The notes under the pieces: generated by a model | Told to the model about the DNA's origin: nothing | Seen by the model: only the letters and a program-made list of their open reading frames with translations | Database searches by the model: none | NCBI RefSeq assembly: GCF_900637195.1 | Contig: NZ_LR134356.1 | Span: forward strand, 2,976,001-3,040,000 | Direction: 5' to 3' | DNA: 64,000 nucleotides | Origin: Mycolicibacterium aurum | Lineage (GTDB): Bacteria > Actinomycetota > Actinomycetes > Mycobacteriales > Mycobacteriaceae | Part shown: positions 30,001 through 40,737 of the stretch, in pieces | Position numbering within the stretch: the first letter of the stretch is position 1 | Layout: every line of letters begins with the position of its first letter | Made by a program: the position numbers and the translations under genes

Positions 30001-33000
30001 CAGATAGGCGACGCCCAGGTCCTGCACCAGGGGCGCGACAGACAGCCCGTCGGCGGCAATGTGATGCGCCACGGCGACCACCACGTGGTCGTCGTTGCTG
30101 ACGCGGAAAAGCCTTGCCTGCATCGGGATCTCGGACGCCAGGTCGAAGGGGTGACGCGCCACGGCGCCGACCGCCTCATCCACCTGGGCCTCCGACCATC
30201 CGGTGGCGTCGACGATCTGCCAACCGAAGTCGGCGTCCTCGGCCGGGACCACCACCTGTTGCGGCACGCCGTCAGGCGCGGCGAACCGGGTGCGCAGACT
30301 CTCGTGGCGGCCGACCACATCGGCCAGCGCAGCACCGAGTACATCGGTGTTCAGCTGTCCGTGCAGCCGTAGGGCGACCGGCATGTTGTACGTCGGCGAG
30401 GGGCCCTGCAGCTGATCGAGGAACCACAACCTGTTCTGGGAGAACGACAGCGGGATCACGTCGGGCCGGTCCACCGGAGCCAGCGGCTCGAGCACGACGC
30501 CACCGCCGCCGATGCGCGGAGCCAGCTGAGCCACCGTGGGCGCTTCGAACAACGTCCGCACGGTCAGCGCGGCCCCCAGGCCGGAGTTGACCGCAGCGAC
30601 AAGGCGCATCGCCGACAGCGAATCACCGCCCAGGTCGAAGAACGAGTCATCGACGCCGACGCGCTCCACGTCGAGCACCCTGGCGTAGATGCCCGCCAGG
30701 ATTTCCTCGACCGCGGTCGCCGGTGCGCGGTATCCGTCGGCCCCGTGATACTCCGGGGCAGGCAACGCTCGCCGGTCGAGCTTGCCGTTGACGGTCAGCG
30801 GCAGGCTGTCGATCACCACGATCGCGGCAGGGACCATGTACTCGGGCAGACGTTCTGCCACCGCGGCCCGCACGGAGGCGGGATCGACCGATCCCGTGAC
30901 GTAGCCCACCAGGCGCTTGTCTCCCGGGTGGTCCTCGCGGGCGACCACCACCGCCTGCTGCACGCCGTCCATTCCGGCCAGCACCGCGCGGACCTCGCCG
31001 ATCTCGATGCGGTATCCGCGGATCTTGACCTGCTCGTCGGCGCGGCCCACATATCGCAGCTGTCCGTCGGCGCCCCACCAGACCAGATCGCCAGTGCGAT
31101 ACATCCTTTGTCCAGGTTCGCCGGGCCCGACGAACGGGCACGCCACAAACCGCGACGACGTCAGCCCCGGGCGGCGCCAGTATCCGAGACCTGTCTGCGG
31201 ACCGGCCACGTACAGGTCGCCGACGACCCCGGCAGGCACCGGACGTAGCCACGGGTCCAGCACGAAGAAGGCCAAACCGTCCAACGGCCCACCGACGGGG
31301 CTGACCGGGTTGTCGACGCTGTCGTCGACATCGGCGGTGACGATCTCGCGGAACGAGGCGTGCACTGTGGTCTCGGTGGTTCCGTACAGGTTGAGCAACC
31401 GGGGTGAGCCCGGATGGTTGTCCAGCCATGTCCGGAGTCGTTGCGGCTCAAGCGCTTCACCGGCAAAGATGACGGCGCGCAGGTTCAGCTGCCGTCCGAT
31501 CTCAGGTGCCAGCGCATCCGCGGTCTGCAGGGCGTAGAACCCGGACGGAGTCTGGCTGAGCATGGTGACCTGTTCGGCCGCCAGCAGCGCGTGGAACTCC
31601 TCCGGTGCGCGGGCCACGGACTCGGGCACCACGACCAAGCGGCCCCCGTACAGAAGTGCGCCCCACATCTCGCAGACCGAGACGTCGAAAGCCAGTGAGT
31701 GCCAGAGCGACCAGACGTGGCCGGCCAGTTCGATGTCGGTGTCCAGCGCGTCGAGCAACCGGGTCACGTTGTCGTGGGTGATGGCGACACCCTTGGGGAC
31801 ACCTGTGGTGCCCGAGGTGTAGATCAGGTAGGCGACGTCGTCGGGGGCCGGTCCGGTCGGTGCCGGGGCGGATCCGTCCACGAGGGCGTCGATGTCCTGC
31901 GCGTCGACGAGGACCATGTCCTGCCCGGCCAGCCGGCCGGCCAACTCGGTGTTCGTGATCGCGGCGATCGGCGCGGCATCGTCGAGCACGAGCTGCATAC
32001 GAGCTGCCGGCGCGGCCGGGTCGATCGGCACGTACGCGGCACCGGTCTTGAGCACGGCCAGGATGGAGATGATCGCGTCCGCCGACCGGGGTAAGAGCAA
32101 AGCCACCCGTTGACCCGGTCCGATCCCCCTGTCTGCCAACAGGTGTGCGAATCGGTTCGTGGTGTCGTCGAGCTCGCGGTAGGTCCAGGAGCGGCCCTCC
32201 CAGCTGAGCGCCACCGCGTCCGGAACGCGTGCCACCTGCGCCGCGAACAGATCAGGAATCGACACCGACCGGCGTGCCACCCGGCCCAGCGCAGCCCGGT
32301 TGCTCCAGAGGTCGAGGCTGGCGTGTTCGGCGGGTTCGAGTACGTCGATCGACGACAGCGGGCGGGTGGGATCGGTGCACATGGCCACCAGCACCCGGGT
32401 GAACCGTCGGATCAGCGCCTGGATTCCTCCGGCATCGAACACATCGGTGTCGTATTCGACGCGCAGTGTCAGCGTCGTGCCCGGCACGGCTTGCACCGCT
32501 ACCGGGTAGTGGTTGTATTCGCGGTGCGCGAAGTCGGTCACGGCCAGCTGGCCGTCGCTCGGCAGCGCGGCGGCGTCGACCGGATAGTTCTCGTAGACGA
32601 AGAACGTGTCGAACAGGTGGTCCTGGCCGGTGACGCGGTGAATCTCGTTGAGCGACAGGTGCTGGTGATCGAGGGTGCGGGTGTAGGTGTCCTGCAGCTG
32701 GGCGAGCAGGTCGACGGTGGTGGTCGTCGCGGTGACACTGGCGCGCACCGGAACCGTGTTGATCAGCAGCCCGACCATCGAGTCGGCACCCAGCACCTCG
32801 CCGGGCCGCCCGGACACCGTGGTGCCGAACACGACGTCGTGGTGACCCGTCCGCGACATCAACAGCTGGGCCCAGGCGGCGTGCAGCACGGTGCTGGCGG
32901 TGGTGTGGCACGAGCGAGCGAGCTCACCGAGCGACTGCGTGGTCTGCTCGGGCACGTCGAACGAGGCGACTGCGCGGGGGCCCTGCCGCACCTGGCCCGC

Positions 33001-33612
33001 GGCACCGACCAGGGTGGGGGTGTCGAACCCTGCGAGCGCCTCTCCCCAGGCTGTGCGCGCAGCGCCGAGGTCGCGTCCCGCCAGCCAGCTGATGAACCGG
33101 CGATACGGGACAGGCGGAGGTAGCCGCTGTCCGTGGTAGCCGGCGAACAGCTCGCCCAGCAGGATCGGCAACGACCATCCGTCGAGCACGATGTGGTGGT
33201 TGGTCAGCACCAGCCGGTGCTGGTCTGCTCCGGTGCGAATCAGTGTCGCACGGAACGCCGGTTGGTCGGCGAGTTCGCAGACCGCGATGCGCTCCTGCGC
33301 ACACACCTCGGCGACGCGCTTGTCGAGACTGTCCCCTGCTGTCGTGAGATCGACGACGCGCCAAGGCGCTTCGGGATCGGCCGGAATGATCTGCACCGGG
33401 TCGGCGAACTTCTGAGAGAAGCGGGCCGCCAGGTTGGGATGCCGGGTCACCACCGTCTGCACCGCAGCACGTAGCCGGTCGTGGTCGAGCGGACCCGTCA
33501 GCGTGATGTACAGCTGCACGGCGTAGACGTCGTCGCTGCCTTCCGCGGTGCCGGCGAGGAACAGCAGCCCCTGCTGCAAGGACGTCAGGGGAAGAACATC
33601 AGCTATCTGCAT
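21073..33612 (-). CDS. Four-part NRPS (C-A-T-C-A-T-C-A-T-E-C-T)
   Basis: A 4,179-residue peptide synthetase. Module 2: C near residues 1-430 (NHHIVLDGW), A near 455-950 ([11 protein letters not shown] near 596), T near 990. Module 3: C (HHIAADG near 1180), A ([11 protein letters not shown] near 1670), T near 2045. Module 4: C (HHIAADGW near 2235), A near 2730, T (LGGDSILSM near 3117), E ([10 protein letters not shown] near 3290). The last unit has C (NHHIVLDGW near 3790) followed directly by T (LGGDSLAAM near 4132). There is no A domain in that unit and no thioesterase or reductase. My hand-read pocket codes are DVCSIALVHK (unassigned), DFWTLGAVYK (unassigned) and DYWSVGMVHK (Thr-like). C1 and C4 look like DCL types, matching upstream epimerase domains. 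The start overlaps the previous NRPS by 14 bp. Confidence 0.95.
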   Translation of the reverse strand: MQIADVLPLTSLQQGLLFLAGTAEGSDDVYAVQLYITLTGPLDHDRLRAAVQTVVTRHPNLAARFSQKFADPVQIIPADPEAPWRVVDLTTAGDSLDKRVAEVCAQERIAVCELADQPAFRATLIRTGADQHRLVLTNHHIVLDGWSLPILLGELFAGYHGQRLPPPVPYRRFISWLAGRDLGAARTAWGEALAGFDTPTLVGAAGQVRQGPRAVASFDVPEQTTQSLGELARSCHTTASTVLHAAWAQLLMSRTGHHDVVFGTTVSGRPGEVLGADSMVGLLINTVPVRASVTATTTTVDLLAQLQDTYTRTLDHQHLSLNEIHRVTGQDHLFDTFFVYENYPVDAAALPSDGQLAVTDFAHREYNHYPVAVQAVPGTTLTLRVEYDTDVFDAGGIQALIRRFTRVLVAMCTDPTRPLSSIDVLEPAEHASLDLWSNRAALGRVARRSVSIPDLFAAQVARVPDAVALSWEGRSWTYRELDDTTNRFAHLLADRGIGPGQRVALLLPRSADAIISILAVLKTGAAYVPIDPAAPAARMQLVLDDAAPIAAITNTELAGRLAGQDMVLVDAQDIDALVDGSAPAPTGPAPDDVAYLIYTSGTTGVPKGVAITHDNVTRLLDALDTDIELAGHVWSLWHSLAFDVSVCEMWGALLYGGRLVVVPESVARAPEEFHALLAAEQVTMLSQTPSGFYALQTADALAPEIGRQLNLRAVIFAGEALEPQRLRTWLDNHPGSPRLLNLYGTTETTVHASFREIVTADVDDSVDNPVSPVGGPLDGLAFFVLDPWLRPVPAGVVGDLYVAGPQTGLGYWRRPGLTSSRFVACPFVGPGEPGQRMYRTGDLVWWGADGQLRYVGRADEQVKIRGYRIEIGEVRAVLAGMDGVQQAVVVAREDHPGDKRLVGYVTGSVDPASVRAAVAERLPEYMVPAAIVVIDSLPLTVNGKLDRRALPAPEYHGADGYRAPATAVEEILAGIYARVLDVERVGVDDSFFDLGGDSLSAMRLVAAVNSGLGAALTVRTLFEAPTVAQLAPRIGGGGVVLEPLAPVDRPDVIPLSFSQNRLWFLDQLQGPSPTYNMPVALRLHGQLNTDVLGAALADVVGRHESLRTRFAAPDGVPQQVVVPAEDADFGWQIVDATGWSEAQVDEAVGAVARHPFDLASEIPMQARLFRVSNDDHVVVAVAHHIAADGLSVAPLVQDLGVAYLCRLAGLNPMWTELPVQYVDYTLWQRTQFGDLDDHDSLIAGQLTYWRDALAGMPERLQLPTDRPYPPVADQRGANTSFRWSTDLQLRIAAVAREHNATSFMLMQAALAVLLAKLSASSDVAVGFPIGGRRDPALDELVGFFVNTLVLRVDLAGDPTVADLLAQVRQRSLAAYENQDVPFEVVVDRLSPSRSLTHHPLVQVMLDWRNLPAEASDQIVMALGDLQITQIPLATDTARVDLAFSLNERWTKAGEPAGIGGAVEFRTDVFEAASIETLIERLERVVVAMTTDPSRRLSSLTVLDEVESARLAAIGNRAVLTAPAPAPVSIPTLFAAQVAVHPEAVAISSDAGALTYQELDDAADRFARMLVDRGVGRGACVALLLERSAEAVVAMLASLKIGAAYLAIDPALPDSRIAFMLADAAPVAIVTTTVLKPRVTQFDLTIIDLQDDDPRAQRPDTALPVPSADDIAYLIYTSGTTGTPKGVALSHRNLAHLADSPPTGLPAQQVWTQCHSYAFDFSVWEIWAALLGGARLVVVPDAVVRSPDEFHALLVSEHVNVLTQTPSAVAALRPQGLESVALLLGGEACPPEVVEQWAPGRVVINAYGPTESTVYASMSAPLQVGCEVPIGAPPPTVALFVLDERLCLVPEGVVGELYVAGRGVGVGYLGRPGLTASRFVACPFAGSEAPGTRMYRTGDLVRWRADGQLQYLGRADEQVKIRGYRIEPGEVQAVLAGLDGVEHAVVIAREDRPGDPRLVGYITGTADPATARAALAERLPAYMVPAAVLAVESLPLTVSGKLDRRALPAPDYQDLEKYRAPATPAEELLAGIFAKVLGVERVGVDDSFFELGGDSLSAMRLIAAVNAGMGADLAVRTVFEAPSVAQLAPRIGVGDSPLAPLVPQQRPAVIPLSFAQSRLWFIDQLQGPSPVYNLAVALRLRGALDTDMLAAALADVVARHESLRTVFDAPDGIPRQVVVDARYADFGWQVVDAADWSTDRLQQAVEETALRTFDLASEIPLRSQLFRVGDNDHVWVAVVHHIAADGWSISPLVADLGVAYAARCAGRAPAWADLAVQYVDYTLWQRAQFGELTDGNSRIAAQLAHWKEALAGMPERLVLPTDRPYPQVADQRGATVPVEWPAELQRAVAQVAREHGATSFMVMQAALAVLLSKLSASSDVAVGFPIAGRRDPALDGLVGFFINTLVLRLDLAGDPSVAAVLDQVRARSLASYENQDVPFEVVVERLNPTRSLTHHPLVQVMLAWQNLPTDAGDPATAGLTLGNLDVSPMPVNTGAARMDLSFSLAERWSATGDPAGIGGFVEFRTDVFDAGTIEALIERLRRVLLAMTADPALRVSAVDVLDDSEHSRVDIWGNRAALTAPVAHAPSIAAAFAAQVAATPEATAISCGPWSWSYRELDEASNRLAHHLIDHGVRTGHRVALLSPRSAEAVAAILAIVKSGAAYVPIDPAVPVARMEFVLADADPVAVITTASLADRLSGHDVVVIDLDDSAVDVQPGSALPAVDADQIAYIIYTSGTTGTPKGVAIPHRNVTRLLETLDTDMGLAGQVWTQCHSLAFDYSVWEIWGPLLYGGRLVVVPDPVVRSPEDLHALLASENVTVLSQTPSAFYALQAADALRPDLQLALQAVVFGGEALEPQRLAGWYEAHPDAPRLINMYGITETTVHASFREIFERDVDSVISPIGVPLAHLGFFVLDSALRPVAPGVVGELYVAGAGLAYGYIGRAGLSASRFVACPFGAPGQRMYRTGDVMCWGADGELRYLGRADEQVKIRGYRIELGEVQAALAALDGVAQAEVIAREDRPGDKRLVGYVTATSADLDPAQLRGALVDRLPEYMIPAAVVVIDAMPLTVNGKLDKRALPAPEYQDVDAYRAPADAVEEILAGIYAQVLGLGRVGVDESFFELGGDSILSMQVVARARAAGVLCRPRDVFVEQTVARLARVARVATGGDGAVDEGIGAVPVTPIIGWLQQVQGPVDQFNQTVVVQAPIGATEADVVLVLQAVLDRHAMLRLRVDADDVEGWSLTVPEPGSVDARSCVRIVDEVTDEAVGAARSRLDPARGDMVSALWVPATAQLVVIAHHLVVDGVSWRILLEDINLAWAQHRGGQQVELPAPGTSFARWGSVLVEHAHDPEIVGQAEAWRQIMAVPPALPAVKPTVDTYATAGSLSVELDTETTRLLLGEVPAAFHAGINDILVIAFGLALAEFTGALGCSDTGAATIVIDAEGHGRHEELAGDGHAVDLSRTVGWFTTKYPVSLSIARGLTWAQVSAGDPTLGAVVKDAKEQLRGLPDGATYGLLRYLNDDVDLAGADPPIGFNYLGRLGAGAGEVSGDMWEIRQDGWTVTGAAAAIPMPLMHTVELNAGTVDTGAGPRLRAGWSWARSALDHAQVNRLSELWFDALAGICVHVRGGGGGLTPSDVAPAALTQQQIDDLCRSEAVADILPLTPLQQGLLFHAGVAHSSGDDVYAVQLDVTLTGRLDPHRLRDAVHLAVQRHPHLVARFRGTAEQPVQLIPSDPDAPWQYVDLSNRGADLDAEFAHLCDSERVAVCDLPGQVAFRAALVRTAPDQHRFVLTNHHIVLDGWSLPILLGEIFASYYGQWLPATVPYRRFVSWLAERDDAAARQAWSEALAGFEAPTLVGPRLPLPPGRREVISHRLSAPTTQALSELARTHHTTVSTVLQAAWAQLLCRMTGRRDVAFGAVVSGRPDDVAGVDAMVGLFINTVPVRATMTSTTTTADLLDQLHNGRNRTLDHEHLGLADIHRITGHRQLFDTVFVYENYPTDAAKLSGDDGLAVTDLDNRDFYHYPLAIQAVPGAELDLRIQYHADVFDAAGIDSLVEQFTRVVVAMITDPTQPLLSADLQGGGSGRYGPAPADPVTLDHAGSHHAPATDVERTLADIYARVLGVEQVGTAESFFDLGGDSLAAMRAVDAINAAFGTRLPVTDLLGAPTIRHLSGLIGRDG
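24150..24775. repeat. Near-identical NRPS segment, copy 1
   Basis: This stretch of the large NRPS gene, covering the end of the third A domain and its T domain, is nearly identical by eye to 35100-35725 in the small NRPS gene (offset about 10,948-10,950 bp). Only scattered single-base differences were seen. Flanking sequence is less similar. Boundaries are approximate. Confidence 0.75.
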
Positions 33613-36600
33613 ATTGCCGCTGAAGCTCGTCGATCTGCTGTTGGCTGAGACCGACGGCGATGTCCGACGGGGTCAGCCCGCCTCCGCCTCCGCGCACGTG
33701 CGCACAGATGCCGGCCAGGGCGTCGAACCACAATCCGCTCAGCCGGCTGACCTGTGCGTGGGTGAGGACAGAGGGCGCCCAGGTCCATGCCCCACCCAGC
33801 AACGGTCCAGCGTCGGTGTCCACCGTGCCGGCATTGAGTTCCAGGGTGTGCATCAGCGGTATGGGCGGCTTCACGCTCGGGCTGATGTCGGCCAGGCCGT
33901 CCCAACAGATCTGCCACGCGTCACCCGATGTTTCGGCGCTCGTCGCACCCTGACGGCCCAGATAGTTGAAGCAGATCGGCGGATCAGATCCGTCCAGGTC
34001 CACCTCGTCGTTCAGGTATCGCAGGGCCCCGTAGTTGAGGCCGTCGGGAACCCCCCGCAGCTGCTCCTTCGCGGCTTTGATCACCGAACCCAGCCTCGCA
34101 TCGCCGGCCACCACCTGCGCCCAGCTCAGTCCGCCCACGTCCAGAGCCACCGGGTACTTGGCCGTGAACCAGCCCACCGTGCGCGACAGGTCGACCGGCA
34201 CGCCGGGTGGGGCTGCAAGCTCCTCGTCGCGCCCGTGGCCTTCGACGTCGATGGAGATGGGCGCACCACTGATGCCCAGGAATTCTGTTGCGGCCAAGGC
34301 GAATGCGATCAGCAAGATGTCGTGCACACCAGCATGGAATGCGGCCGGGACCTCACCGAGCAGCATCTGGGTGGTCTCGATATCCAGATACACCGACAGG
34401 TTCCCGGCGGTGGCCAACGTGTCCGCTCGGGTGTCGACGTCAGGTAATGCGGCAGGCGTCGCCGCGATCTGCCGCCAGAGGTCAGCCTCCCCGACGACCT
34501 CGGCGCGGTGTGCGTACTCGGCCAGCAGTGACGCCCACCGGGCGAAGGAGGTGCCGGGTGGGGGCAACTGCACCTGGTGACCGGCACGGTGCTGGGCCCA
34601 CGCGAGATTGAGTTCTTCCAACAGGATTCGCCACGACACCCCGTCGACCGCGAGGTGGTGGATGATCGCCACCAATCGGCGGGTCGAGGTCACCCACACC
34701 GCGCTCAGCATGACCCCGGCGGCCGGGTTCAGCTGTGTGCCGGCGTGCAACACCGCGTCGTCGGTCAGTTCGTCGACTGTGTGCAGACGCGAACGGGCAT
34801 CTACTGAGCCGGTTTCAGGGACCACCAGCGACCAGCCGCCGGCATCGTCGCGGTCTACCCGCAGCCGCAGCATGGCGTGCCGATCCAGCAAGAGCTGCAC
34901 CATCACCAGCACGTCGGCTTCGGTGGTGCCGATCGGGGCCTGCACCACCACCGTCTGGTTGAAGTGGGCCACGGGGCTGCCCGCAGCTTCCAGACTCTCC
35001 AGCCACCGGATGATCGGGGTGGCGAGCACCGGTCCGGCTCCATCGGCGGCGACGTCGCTGTCGGTGTCGATCAACGTGGCCACTTGGGCCAGCCGCGCCA
35101 CGGTCTGCTCGGCGAAGACGTCGCGCGGACGGCACAGGACGCCGGCGGCACGGGCGCGGGCGACCACCTGCATCGACAGGATGCTGTCGCCGCCGAGCTC
35201 GAAGAACGACTCGTCGACCCCGACCTTTTCCAGTCCCAGCACCTGGGCGTAGATGCCGGCCAGGATCTCCTCCACTGCGTCGGCCGGGGCACGGTAGGCG
35301 TCCACGTGCTGGTACTCAGGCGCAGGCAGTGCCCGCTTGTCGAGTTTGCCGTTCACCGTCAACGGCATGGCGTCGATGACCACCACCGCGGCCGGAATCA
35401 TGTACTCCGGCAACCGGTCTGCCAGCGCGCCGCGGAGCTGTGCCGGATCGAGGTCGGCTGACGTGGCGGTGACATACCCGACCAGACGCTTGTCGCCGGG
35501 GCGGTCCTCGCGGGCGATCACCTCCGCCTGGGCGACGCCGTCCAGCGCCGCCAGCGCCGCCTGGACCTCCCCCAGCTCGATCCGATACCCGCGGATCTTG
35601 ACCTGCTCGTCGGCACGACCGAGATAACGGAGCTCACCGTCGGCGCCCCAGCACATCAGATCTCCGGTGCGATACATCCGTTGCCCCGGTGCGCCGAACG
35701 GACACGCCACGAACCTGCTCGCCGACAGGCCGGCCCGGCCGACGTATCCGTCGGCCACCCCGGCGCCGGCCACGTACAGCTCGCCGACGACGCCGACCGG
35801 CACGGGCTGCAACCAGCTGTCGAGGACGACGAAGCCGAGATGGCCCAGCGGCACCCCAATCGGACTGACGCCACCCTCGATATCGCCGGCGACGATCTCC
35901 CGGAACGACGCGTGCACCGTGGTCTCGGTGATGCCGTACATGTTGATCAGCCGCGGCGCCACCGGGTGAGCATCCAGCCACGCCGCGAGACGGTGTGGTT
36001 CCAGCGCCTCGCCACCGAAGACGACGGCCTGGAGCGCGAGCTGCCGGCCCAGCTCCGGCGCCAGCGCATCGGCAGCCTGCAGCGCGTAGAACGCCGACGG
36101 GGTCTGGCTGAGAATGGTGACCCGCTCGGCAACCAGCAACGCGTGCAACTCTTCCGGTGATCGCACCACCGGATCGGGCACCACCACCACCCGGCCGCCG
36201 TAGAGCAGCGCGCCCCAGATCTCCCACACGGAGAAATCGAAGGCCAGCGAGTGACACTGCGACCACACCTGGCCGGCCAGCCCCATGTCGGCGTCGAGGG
36301 TCTCCAGCAGCCGGGTCACGTTGCGGTGGGGAATGGCCACGCCCTTCGGCGTGCCGGTGGTGCCCGAGGTGTAGATCACGTACGCGCCGTCGTCGGGCTC
36401 CGGCACCGGTAACGGTGTCTCGGGTCGGAAGGCGGGGTCGGCCAGGTCGCCGATGTCGAGAACCACCGGTTCCCGGCCGTCCAGCTGATCGACCAACTCC
36501 GCGGTGGTGATCACTGCGATCGGTGCGGAATCGGCAAGCACGAACTCTCGGCGAGCAGCCGGCACTGCCGGATCGATCGGCACGTAGGCGGCCCCGGTTC

Positions 36601-38185
36601 TGGTGACGGCCACCATGGCCACGACGGCGTCCGCAGATCGCGGCAGCAGCAACGCCACCCGCTGCCCGGGTCCGACACCGCGGTCGACCAGCTTCTGCGC
36701 CACCCGCTGCGCCGTCTCGTCGAGTCCGCGATACGTCAGCGACAGTTCGCCGAAAGTCACTGCCGGCGCGTCGGGGGTACGCGCCGCCTGTGTGGCGAAC
36801 AGCGCCGGAATCGTCGCCGCCGGCGCGACGGCCCGTGTCAATGCCGCCCGATTACCCCAGTCGTGCAGCGTGGTGCGCTCGGCCTCGTCGAGTACGTCGA
36901 TCGACGACAGTTTTCGGGTCGGATCGGCTGCCATCGCCACCAGCACTCGTTCCAGACGCCGGGCCAAGTCCGCGGCGCCGCAGTTCGAGAACACGTCGCC
37001 GGCGCCCAATGTGCTGAGAAAGAGTTCGTCACCGGTGCCGGAGAAGATCAATCCGAAGCCACCCACGAAGCCGGAGTTGGTCATCGATGCCGATGCCTGG
37101 ACTCCGCCGAAGTCCAGAGTGAAGGCATGCGGGAGGAAGTCGATGACCACCCTGTCGGTCCGCTGATCCAGGCCGAGGACTTTCCGCTCGAGCGCGTGCA
37201 CCGGAAATCTCTGATGCGCCAGCGTGTCCCGGATTCGCTCGGCCACGTGCTCACAGAACGACGTCACCGTGGACCCCGCCGAGAGGTTGAGAACAAGGGG
37301 CGCGACCCCGGCCACCATGCCGGGCAGCGTCTTCGACTCGGCGACGACGCGTCTGCTGACCGGGAAGTCGAGGACCACCTCGGACTGTGCGGCGGAGTGC
37401 CCCGGAATCATCAGTGCGCACGCCGCGGTGATCACCGATGCGCGCGGCATGTTCCACACGTCGGCCAGTTCCTGCACCCGTCGGATGACCGCGGGGTCCA
37501 ACTGCACGGGCGTGGACAGCTGATTGGGATCGCGCTCGACCGAGGGGTGCGGCGACCGGTGTCGCGGTGCGCTCTGGGTGGGAAGATTCTCCGCCCAGTA
37601 CGTCTGGTCGCCGTCGTGCTCGCTGGACGCCTCGTATGCCACTTCGCAGTCGACCAAGTCCTGCAGCGAGCCGAAGAATGCGGGCGGGACGGGTTCGCCG
37701 GACACGAGTGCCGAGTAGACCGAGGCGACCCTGTTACCGATCAGCCCGAGGCCGGCGCCGTCGGTGACGATGTGGTGGAAACAGCCGAACAGGTAGTAGT
37801 CGTCAAACCCGATCTGTAACAGGGCGAATCGGAACAGCGGCCCGTCGAACGGCAGGGGTGTGCGTTGGATCGCCAGTGCCATGTCCTGGGCTTCGCGCTC
37901 GGGATCGCCTGCGCCGCTGAGGTCGTGGAATTCTAGGTCGACGTGAGGGTAATCGACGGGCCTCTGGAAGACGTGGCCGTCCTCCTCGAAGATGGCGACT
38001 CTGACCGGTTCGGCTTCGTGGATCACCCGCTGGATCGCCCACTCGAGGGCATCGAGTTCCACCCCGCCTTCGATCCTGACGAGCAGGCCGAATTGCCACT
38101 CCGCGCCGAAATGACCCATCTCCTGCTCAAGCCAGATGTCCAGCTGTGCGCGCGTCAGAGGGAACACGCGGTCTCCAAGCTCCAT
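33599..38185 (-). CDS. Single-module initiating NRPS (C-A-T-E)
   Basis: A 1,528-residue synthetase, the first module by gene order. An N-terminal C domain with HHIVTDGAG near residue 133 is in the position of a lipo-initiating C that joins an acyl chain to the first amino acid. A spans about 455-965 ([11 protein letters not shown] near 602), T has LGGDSILSM near 992, and E has [10 protein letters not shown] near 1172. My hand-read pocket code is DFWSVGMVHK, close to the known Thr code DFWNIGMVHK. With the E domain this predicts D-allo-Thr as the first residue. It follows mbtH by 22 bp and overlaps the next NRPS by 14 bp. In classical mycobacterial GPLs the first residue is D-Phe, so this line differs. 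Confidence 0.94.
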   Translation of the reverse strand: MELGDRVFPLTRAQLDIWLEQEMGHFGAEWQFGLLVRIEGGVELDALEWAIQRVIHEAEPVRVAIFEEDGHVFQRPVDYPHVDLEFHDLSGAGDPEREAQDMALAIQRTPLPFDGPLFRFALLQIGFDDYYLFGCFHHIVTDGAGLGLIGNRVASVYSALVSGEPVPPAFFGSLQDLVDCEVAYEASSEHDGDQTYWAENLPTQSAPRHRSPHPSVERDPNQLSTPVQLDPAVIRRVQELADVWNMPRASVITAACALMIPGHSAAQSEVVLDFPVSRRVVAESKTLPGMVAGVAPLVLNLSAGSTVTSFCEHVAERIRDTLAHQRFPVHALERKVLGLDQRTDRVVIDFLPHAFTLDFGGVQASASMTNSGFVGGFGLIFSGTGDELFLSTLGAGDVFSNCGAADLARRLERVLVAMAADPTRKLSSIDVLDEAERTTLHDWGNRAALTRAVAPAATIPALFATQAARTPDAPAVTFGELSLTYRGLDETAQRVAQKLVDRGVGPGQRVALLLPRSADAVVAMVAVTRTGAAYVPIDPAVPAARREFVLADSAPIAVITTAELVDQLDGREPVVLDIGDLADPAFRPETPLPVPEPDDGAYVIYTSGTTGTPKGVAIPHRNVTRLLETLDADMGLAGQVWSQCHSLAFDFSVWEIWGALLYGGRVVVVPDPVVRSPEELHALLVAERVTILSQTPSAFYALQAADALAPELGRQLALQAVVFGGEALEPHRLAAWLDAHPVAPRLINMYGITETTVHASFREIVAGDIEGGVSPIGVPLGHLGFVVLDSWLQPVPVGVVGELYVAGAGVADGYVGRAGLSASRFVACPFGAPGQRMYRTGDLMCWGADGELRYLGRADEQVKIRGYRIELGEVQAALAALDGVAQAEVIAREDRPGDKRLVGYVTATSADLDPAQLRGALADRLPEYMIPAAVVVIDAMPLTVNGKLDKRALPAPEYQHVDAYRAPADAVEEILAGIYAQVLGLEKVGVDESFFELGGDSILSMQVVARARAAGVLCRPRDVFAEQTVARLAQVATLIDTDSDVAADGAGPVLATPIIRWLESLEAAGSPVAHFNQTVVVQAPIGTTEADVLVMVQLLLDRHAMLRLRVDRDDAGGWSLVVPETGSVDARSRLHTVDELTDDAVLHAGTQLNPAAGVMLSAVWVTSTRRLVAIIHHLAVDGVSWRILLEELNLAWAQHRAGHQVQLPPPGTSFARWASLLAEYAHRAEVVGEADLWRQIAATPAALPDVDTRADTLATAGNLSVYLDIETTQMLLGEVPAAFHAGVHDILLIAFALAATEFLGISGAPISIDVEGHGRDEELAAPPGVPVDLSRTVGWFTAKYPVALDVGGLSWAQVVAGDARLGSVIKAAKEQLRGVPDGLNYGALRYLNDEVDLDGSDPPICFNYLGRQGATSAETSGDAWQICWDGLADISPSVKPPIPLMHTLELNAGTVDTDAGPLLGGAWTWAPSVLTHAQVSRLSGLWFDALAGICAHVRGGGGGLTPSDIAVGLSQQQIDELQRQYADS
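35100..35725. repeat. Near-identical NRPS segment, copy 2
   Basis: Partner of 24150-24775, encoding the A-domain C-terminal part and T domain of the first module. Both copies belong to modules predicted to load Thr and followed by an E domain, so recent duplication or gene conversion between them is likely. Boundaries are approximate. Confidence 0.75.
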
Positions 38186-38207
38186 TGGTCTCCCCGACCC
38201 TGCGGCC

Positions 38208-38438
38208 TTAGTTATCGGACACCCCGCCCGCCGCCAGCCGTTCGCGCAGTGTTCTCGGCCGGATGTCAGTCCAGTTCGATTCGATGTACTCCAGACACTC
38301 GGCGCGGCTCGCTTGGCCGTGGACCACCCGCCACCCGGCCGGCACGTCGGCGAAGGTCGGCCACAGGCTGTGCTGGCCTTCGTCGTTGACCAGGACGACG
38401 AAGCTGCCCTTGTCGTCGTCGAACGGATTGATGCTCAA
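38208..38438 (-). CDS. MbtH-like protein
   Basis: A 76-residue MbtH-family protein with the signature [20 protein letters not shown], then [13 protein letters not shown] and [13 protein letters not shown]. These proteins bind NRPS adenylation domains and are often needed for their activity or solubility. The TTG at 38438 is preferred: it gives the canonical N-terminus LSINPFDDD and has GGAG about 5 bp upstream. The longer frame from 38510 runs through the promoter region. It sits 22 bp before the first NRPS gene on the same strand, as in GPL loci. Confidence 0.95.
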   Translation of the reverse strand: MSINPFDDDKGSFVVLVNDEGQHSLWPTFADVPAGWRVVHGQASRAECLEYIESNWTDIRPRTLRERLAAGGVSDN

Positions 38439-38495
38439 CGGTGCTCCAAAATGTAATTGACGCTGGTGTAACAATTTGCCAACTTTACGTCCTGC

Positions 38496-38511
38496 TGTGA
38501 CCCCTGTCACT
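38496..38511. promoter_or_regulatory. CRP-like site 1 upstream of mbtH-NRPS
   Basis: TGTGACCCCTGTCACT fits the CRP consensus TGTGAnnnnnnTCACA in 9 of 10 fixed bases. It lies 58 bp upstream of the mbtH start, in the 111-bp gap after the glycosyltransferase gene. Mycobacterial CRP (Rv3676) recognises this motif; binding here is inferred. Confidence 0.55.
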
Positions 38512-38514
38512 GGG

Positions 38515-38530
38515 TGTGATCCTTGTCACG
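38515..38530. promoter_or_regulatory. CRP-like site 2 upstream of mbtH-NRPS
   Basis: TGTGATCCTTGTCACG also fits TGTGAnnnnnnTCACA in 9 of 10 fixed bases. Its centre is 19 bp from that of site 1, about two helical turns, so two dimers could bind the same DNA face. Confidence 0.55.
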
Positions 38531-38549
38531 CCGCTGAAGAGGGGTCCGA

Positions 38550-39824
38550 TCACCCGACCCGCTGGGTGTGCACCGCCCGCTCCAGCAGGTCCGCTGTGGT
38601 CGATGCGCTGACAGCAGGTTCGGTGATCCGGGAGGCCAGCTCGCGAGCTCGGGTGCGGTACCCGGGATCGAGAATGGTCCACAGGTCGGCAACCAGCGTG
38701 GCCTCGGTTGCGGTGGAAAACCGCCGGGCGGTGCCTACTTTCAGTCGTTTGACAGCGCCTCCGTAGACCGCGTGCACCATGTCCCAGTAGAGGATCAGCT
38801 GCGGCACCCCGGCGCGCATCGCAATGGGCGTTGTGCTGGAGCCGCCATGGTGCACGAGCGCGCGACAACGGGGGAAGACGCTCGGATAGTTCAGCATGCC
38901 GACCACTTTGATGTTGTCACCGTGCGGGACTTTGCTGAAGTCGGTCCCGGCGGCTCCGATCAGCGCACGTTCGCCAAGGGCGTCGCAGGCCGCGCCGATC
39001 ATGGCGATCGTGTCCGCAGGCGACTCCACGGGGATGCTCCCGAACCCGAAATAGATCGGCGGGGTTCCCGCGGCGATCCACGACGAGACCTCGTCGTCGG
39101 CTTCGGTCGACAACCCCAGCGTCAGTGTCCCCACGAACGGTCGCTGGGCGGCGTGTTCTGCCCATTCGGCCGCGAGCCCGGGAAAGCACGCCTCGTCGTA
39201 GGCCTGGACTTCCAGCGATCCCCGCTGGGTGATGCGCTGCGGCGCGGACCCTGTCGCCTGCGGGAGACCGAGTTCGCGGCGCTGCGTGTCCTCGACCGTC
39301 TTCGTGACGCGCCACGACAGCCACCAGAACGCGCGCACTGCCAGACGACCCACCCGCGCAGGCAGGAATGTCAGGACCTGACCGTTGGGCCGTAGCGGGA
39401 AGTAGTGCAACGTGGCCAGCGGAATGTCGTGATGCTCGGCGACATTGGCTGCGGCATCTTCGAAGTTGATGCCGGTGAAGATCAGGTCGGCTCCGTCCGC
39501 CAGTGTCATCAGCGTCGTGCTCATCTCCTGCCATCCCGCGAGGAGCGGGCCTGCGATCTCCACCCGAGCGCGGATCAGTTCGCGTATCCGCCAGGGGGTG
39601 CGGAAGAAGCAGGTCCAGAAGTCGCGGTGAGCGTCGAGGATGGTCTGTGACTCCGGACCGAAGCCGATCGCCGGCACGCCGGCCGCCTCCGTGAAGTCGA
39701 CGAGGTCCGGCGGGACGGCCATCGCGACGTCGTGGCCCCGTCGGACGAGCTCGCGGCCGACGGCGGCCGACGGTTCGATGTCGCCCCGGCTCCCCCACGT
39801 GGCCAGCACGAACTTCATCGGCAC
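38550..39824 (-). CDS. GPL-type glycosyltransferase (GT1 fold)
   Basis: A 424-residue GT-B glycosyltransferase of the UGT/Gtf family used on mycobacterial glycopeptidolipids. The N-terminal acceptor domain starts MKFVLATWGSRGDIEP, with the conserved GSRGDIEP; the C-terminal donor domain has IYFGFGSIPVESP near residue 260 and ALVHHGGSSTTPIAMRAGVPQL near 335-355. Predicted to transfer a deoxyhexose or other sugar to a Thr hydroxyl or to an earlier sugar on the lipopeptide. Start may be at 39824 or the second Met at 39818. It is 20 bp after the methyltransferase gene and upstream of mbtH on the same strand. Confidence 0.9.
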   Translation of the reverse strand: MPMKFVLATWGSRGDIEPSAAVGRELVRRGHDVAMAVPPDLVDFTEAAGVPAIGFGPESQTILDAHRDFWTCFFRTPWRIRELIRARVEIAGPLLAGWQEMSTTLMTLADGADLIFTGINFEDAAANVAEHHDIPLATLHYFPLRPNGQVLTFLPARVGRLAVRAFWWLSWRVTKTVEDTQRRELGLPQATGSAPQRITQRGSLEVQAYDEACFPGLAAEWAEHAAQRPFVGTLTLGLSTEADDEVSSWIAAGTPPIYFGFGSIPVESPADTIAMIGAACDALGERALIGAAGTDFSKVPHGDNIKVVGMLNYPSVFPRCRALVHHGGSSTTPIAMRAGVPQLILYWDMVHAVYGGAVKRLKVGTARRFSTATEATLVADLWTILDPGYRTRARELASRITEPAVSASTTADLLERAVHTQRVG

Positions 39825-39844
39825 TCCCGCGCAATCATGCAGCG

Positions 39845-40603
39845 CTATTTCGGCGTCGAGCCGGCGCCGCTACCGAGGAGCTCGTCGACATACCGCGGCG
39901 GCTTGAGATTGAGGAGGCGCTTTCGATCGGCTTTGAGATCTGCGTAGGTGAGCGCCTCGACCTGTTCCGGCGTGTAGGGCAGCGTGGATTCCGGAGTCCC
40001 TTTGCGCACGAAGCCGACACCCTGGTCGCATTTGAGGACGCCGACCAGCAGATCGGGACGGGTGCTACGCAGGTGAACGATCGCTTTCCACACATCGCCG
40101 TTCCACAGCCCGATCACCAGCGGACCCTTCTGCTGGGCGATGAAGTCGTCCCAGGACTCCGCGCGGCGGCCGGCCAGCTCGAACGGGGGGTTGCAGTCGT
40201 GGAGGAAGATGACGCCGTCCTCGCGTAGGTACTGCACCGTGTACTCGACATCGCGCACCACCTGCTCGTAGGTGTGCAGCCCGTCGATCAGCGCGACGTC
40301 GATCGGGTGGCGCTCGAGCAGAGCCCTCTCGTTGTCGAAGAAGGCGTCGCTGGTGGTCTCGAAGTAATGGGTGGTGCGCGCCTTGGCATCTGCGAGTTCG
40401 CGAGTGCGCTCCGAAAGCTTGAACGCCGGGTCGACAGCGATCTTGACGTCGGCACTGATCCGCTGGAACGCCTGCCCCCGCGACACGCCGATTTCCAGGT
40501 AGACGGGGTTCGTCCGGCCGTCGAGTGCCCGCTGCACGGCCCTGATCCGGTTCACGCCCGGCCAGGCGTCTGCCAACATCACCAGCCCGTTGTTGATGTT
40601 CAC
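39845..40603 (-). CDS. Class I SAM-dependent methyltransferase (Methyltransf_24-like)
   Basis: A 252-residue protein. The SAM-binding motif I is VYLEIGVSRGQAFQRI near residues 34-49, followed by IAVDPAF near 55-61. IDVALIDGLHTYEQVVRDVEY near 100-120 and a metal-type VIFLHDCNPP near 130-139 follow. These resemble O-methyltransferases acting on sugars in cell-envelope and antibiotic loci. Start is GTG at 40603, 7 bp after AGGA. It heads the minus-strand series methyltransferase, glycosyltransferase, mbtH, NRPSs. Likely modifies the glycan of the product; the acceptor is unknown. Confidence 0.85.
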   Translation of the reverse strand: MNINNGLVMLADAWPGVNRIRAVQRALDGRTNPVYLEIGVSRGQAFQRISADVKIAVDPAFKLSERTRELADAKARTTHYFETTSDAFFDNERALLERHPIDVALIDGLHTYEQVVRDVEYTVQYLREDGVIFLHDCNPPFELAGRRAESWDDFIAQQKGPLVIGLWNGDVWKAIVHLRSTRPDLLVGVLKCDQGVGFVRKGTPESTLPYTPEQVEALTYADLKADRKRLLNLKPPRYVDELLGSGAGSTPK

Positions 40604-40605
40604 GC

Positions 40606-40643
40606 GACGATCCTGCCCATAAATTGACGATCCTGCCTATAAA
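40606..40643. repeat. Tandem 18-bp repeat carrying the ribosome-binding site
   Basis: Two copies of GACGATCCTGCCCATAAA (40606-40623 and 40626-40643, one mismatch, 20-bp period) lie immediately upstream of the methyltransferase start. Read on the minus strand each copy carries a GGCAGGATC element, so the RBS segment is duplicated. Confidence 0.7.
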
Positions 40644-40737
40644 ACGGGCTAACTGGTCCACATGCCGGCCGGAGGTTGCCAGAATCGAGACCTGGCGCGC
40701 ATCGTTGTCAGGTGGCGACTGAGGAGGTAGAGGGCCA

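Noticed and set aside
21073..38185. Direct identification as classical GPL synthetases mps1/mps2
   Set aside because: Module order, epimerase placement, Thr-like first pocket and lack of a terminal reductase differ, so those gene symbols were not used.
38438..38510. N-terminal extension of MbtH
   Set aside because: Extra residues fall outside the conserved family start and would overlap the CRP-like sites; the TTG at 38438 has a ribosome-binding site.
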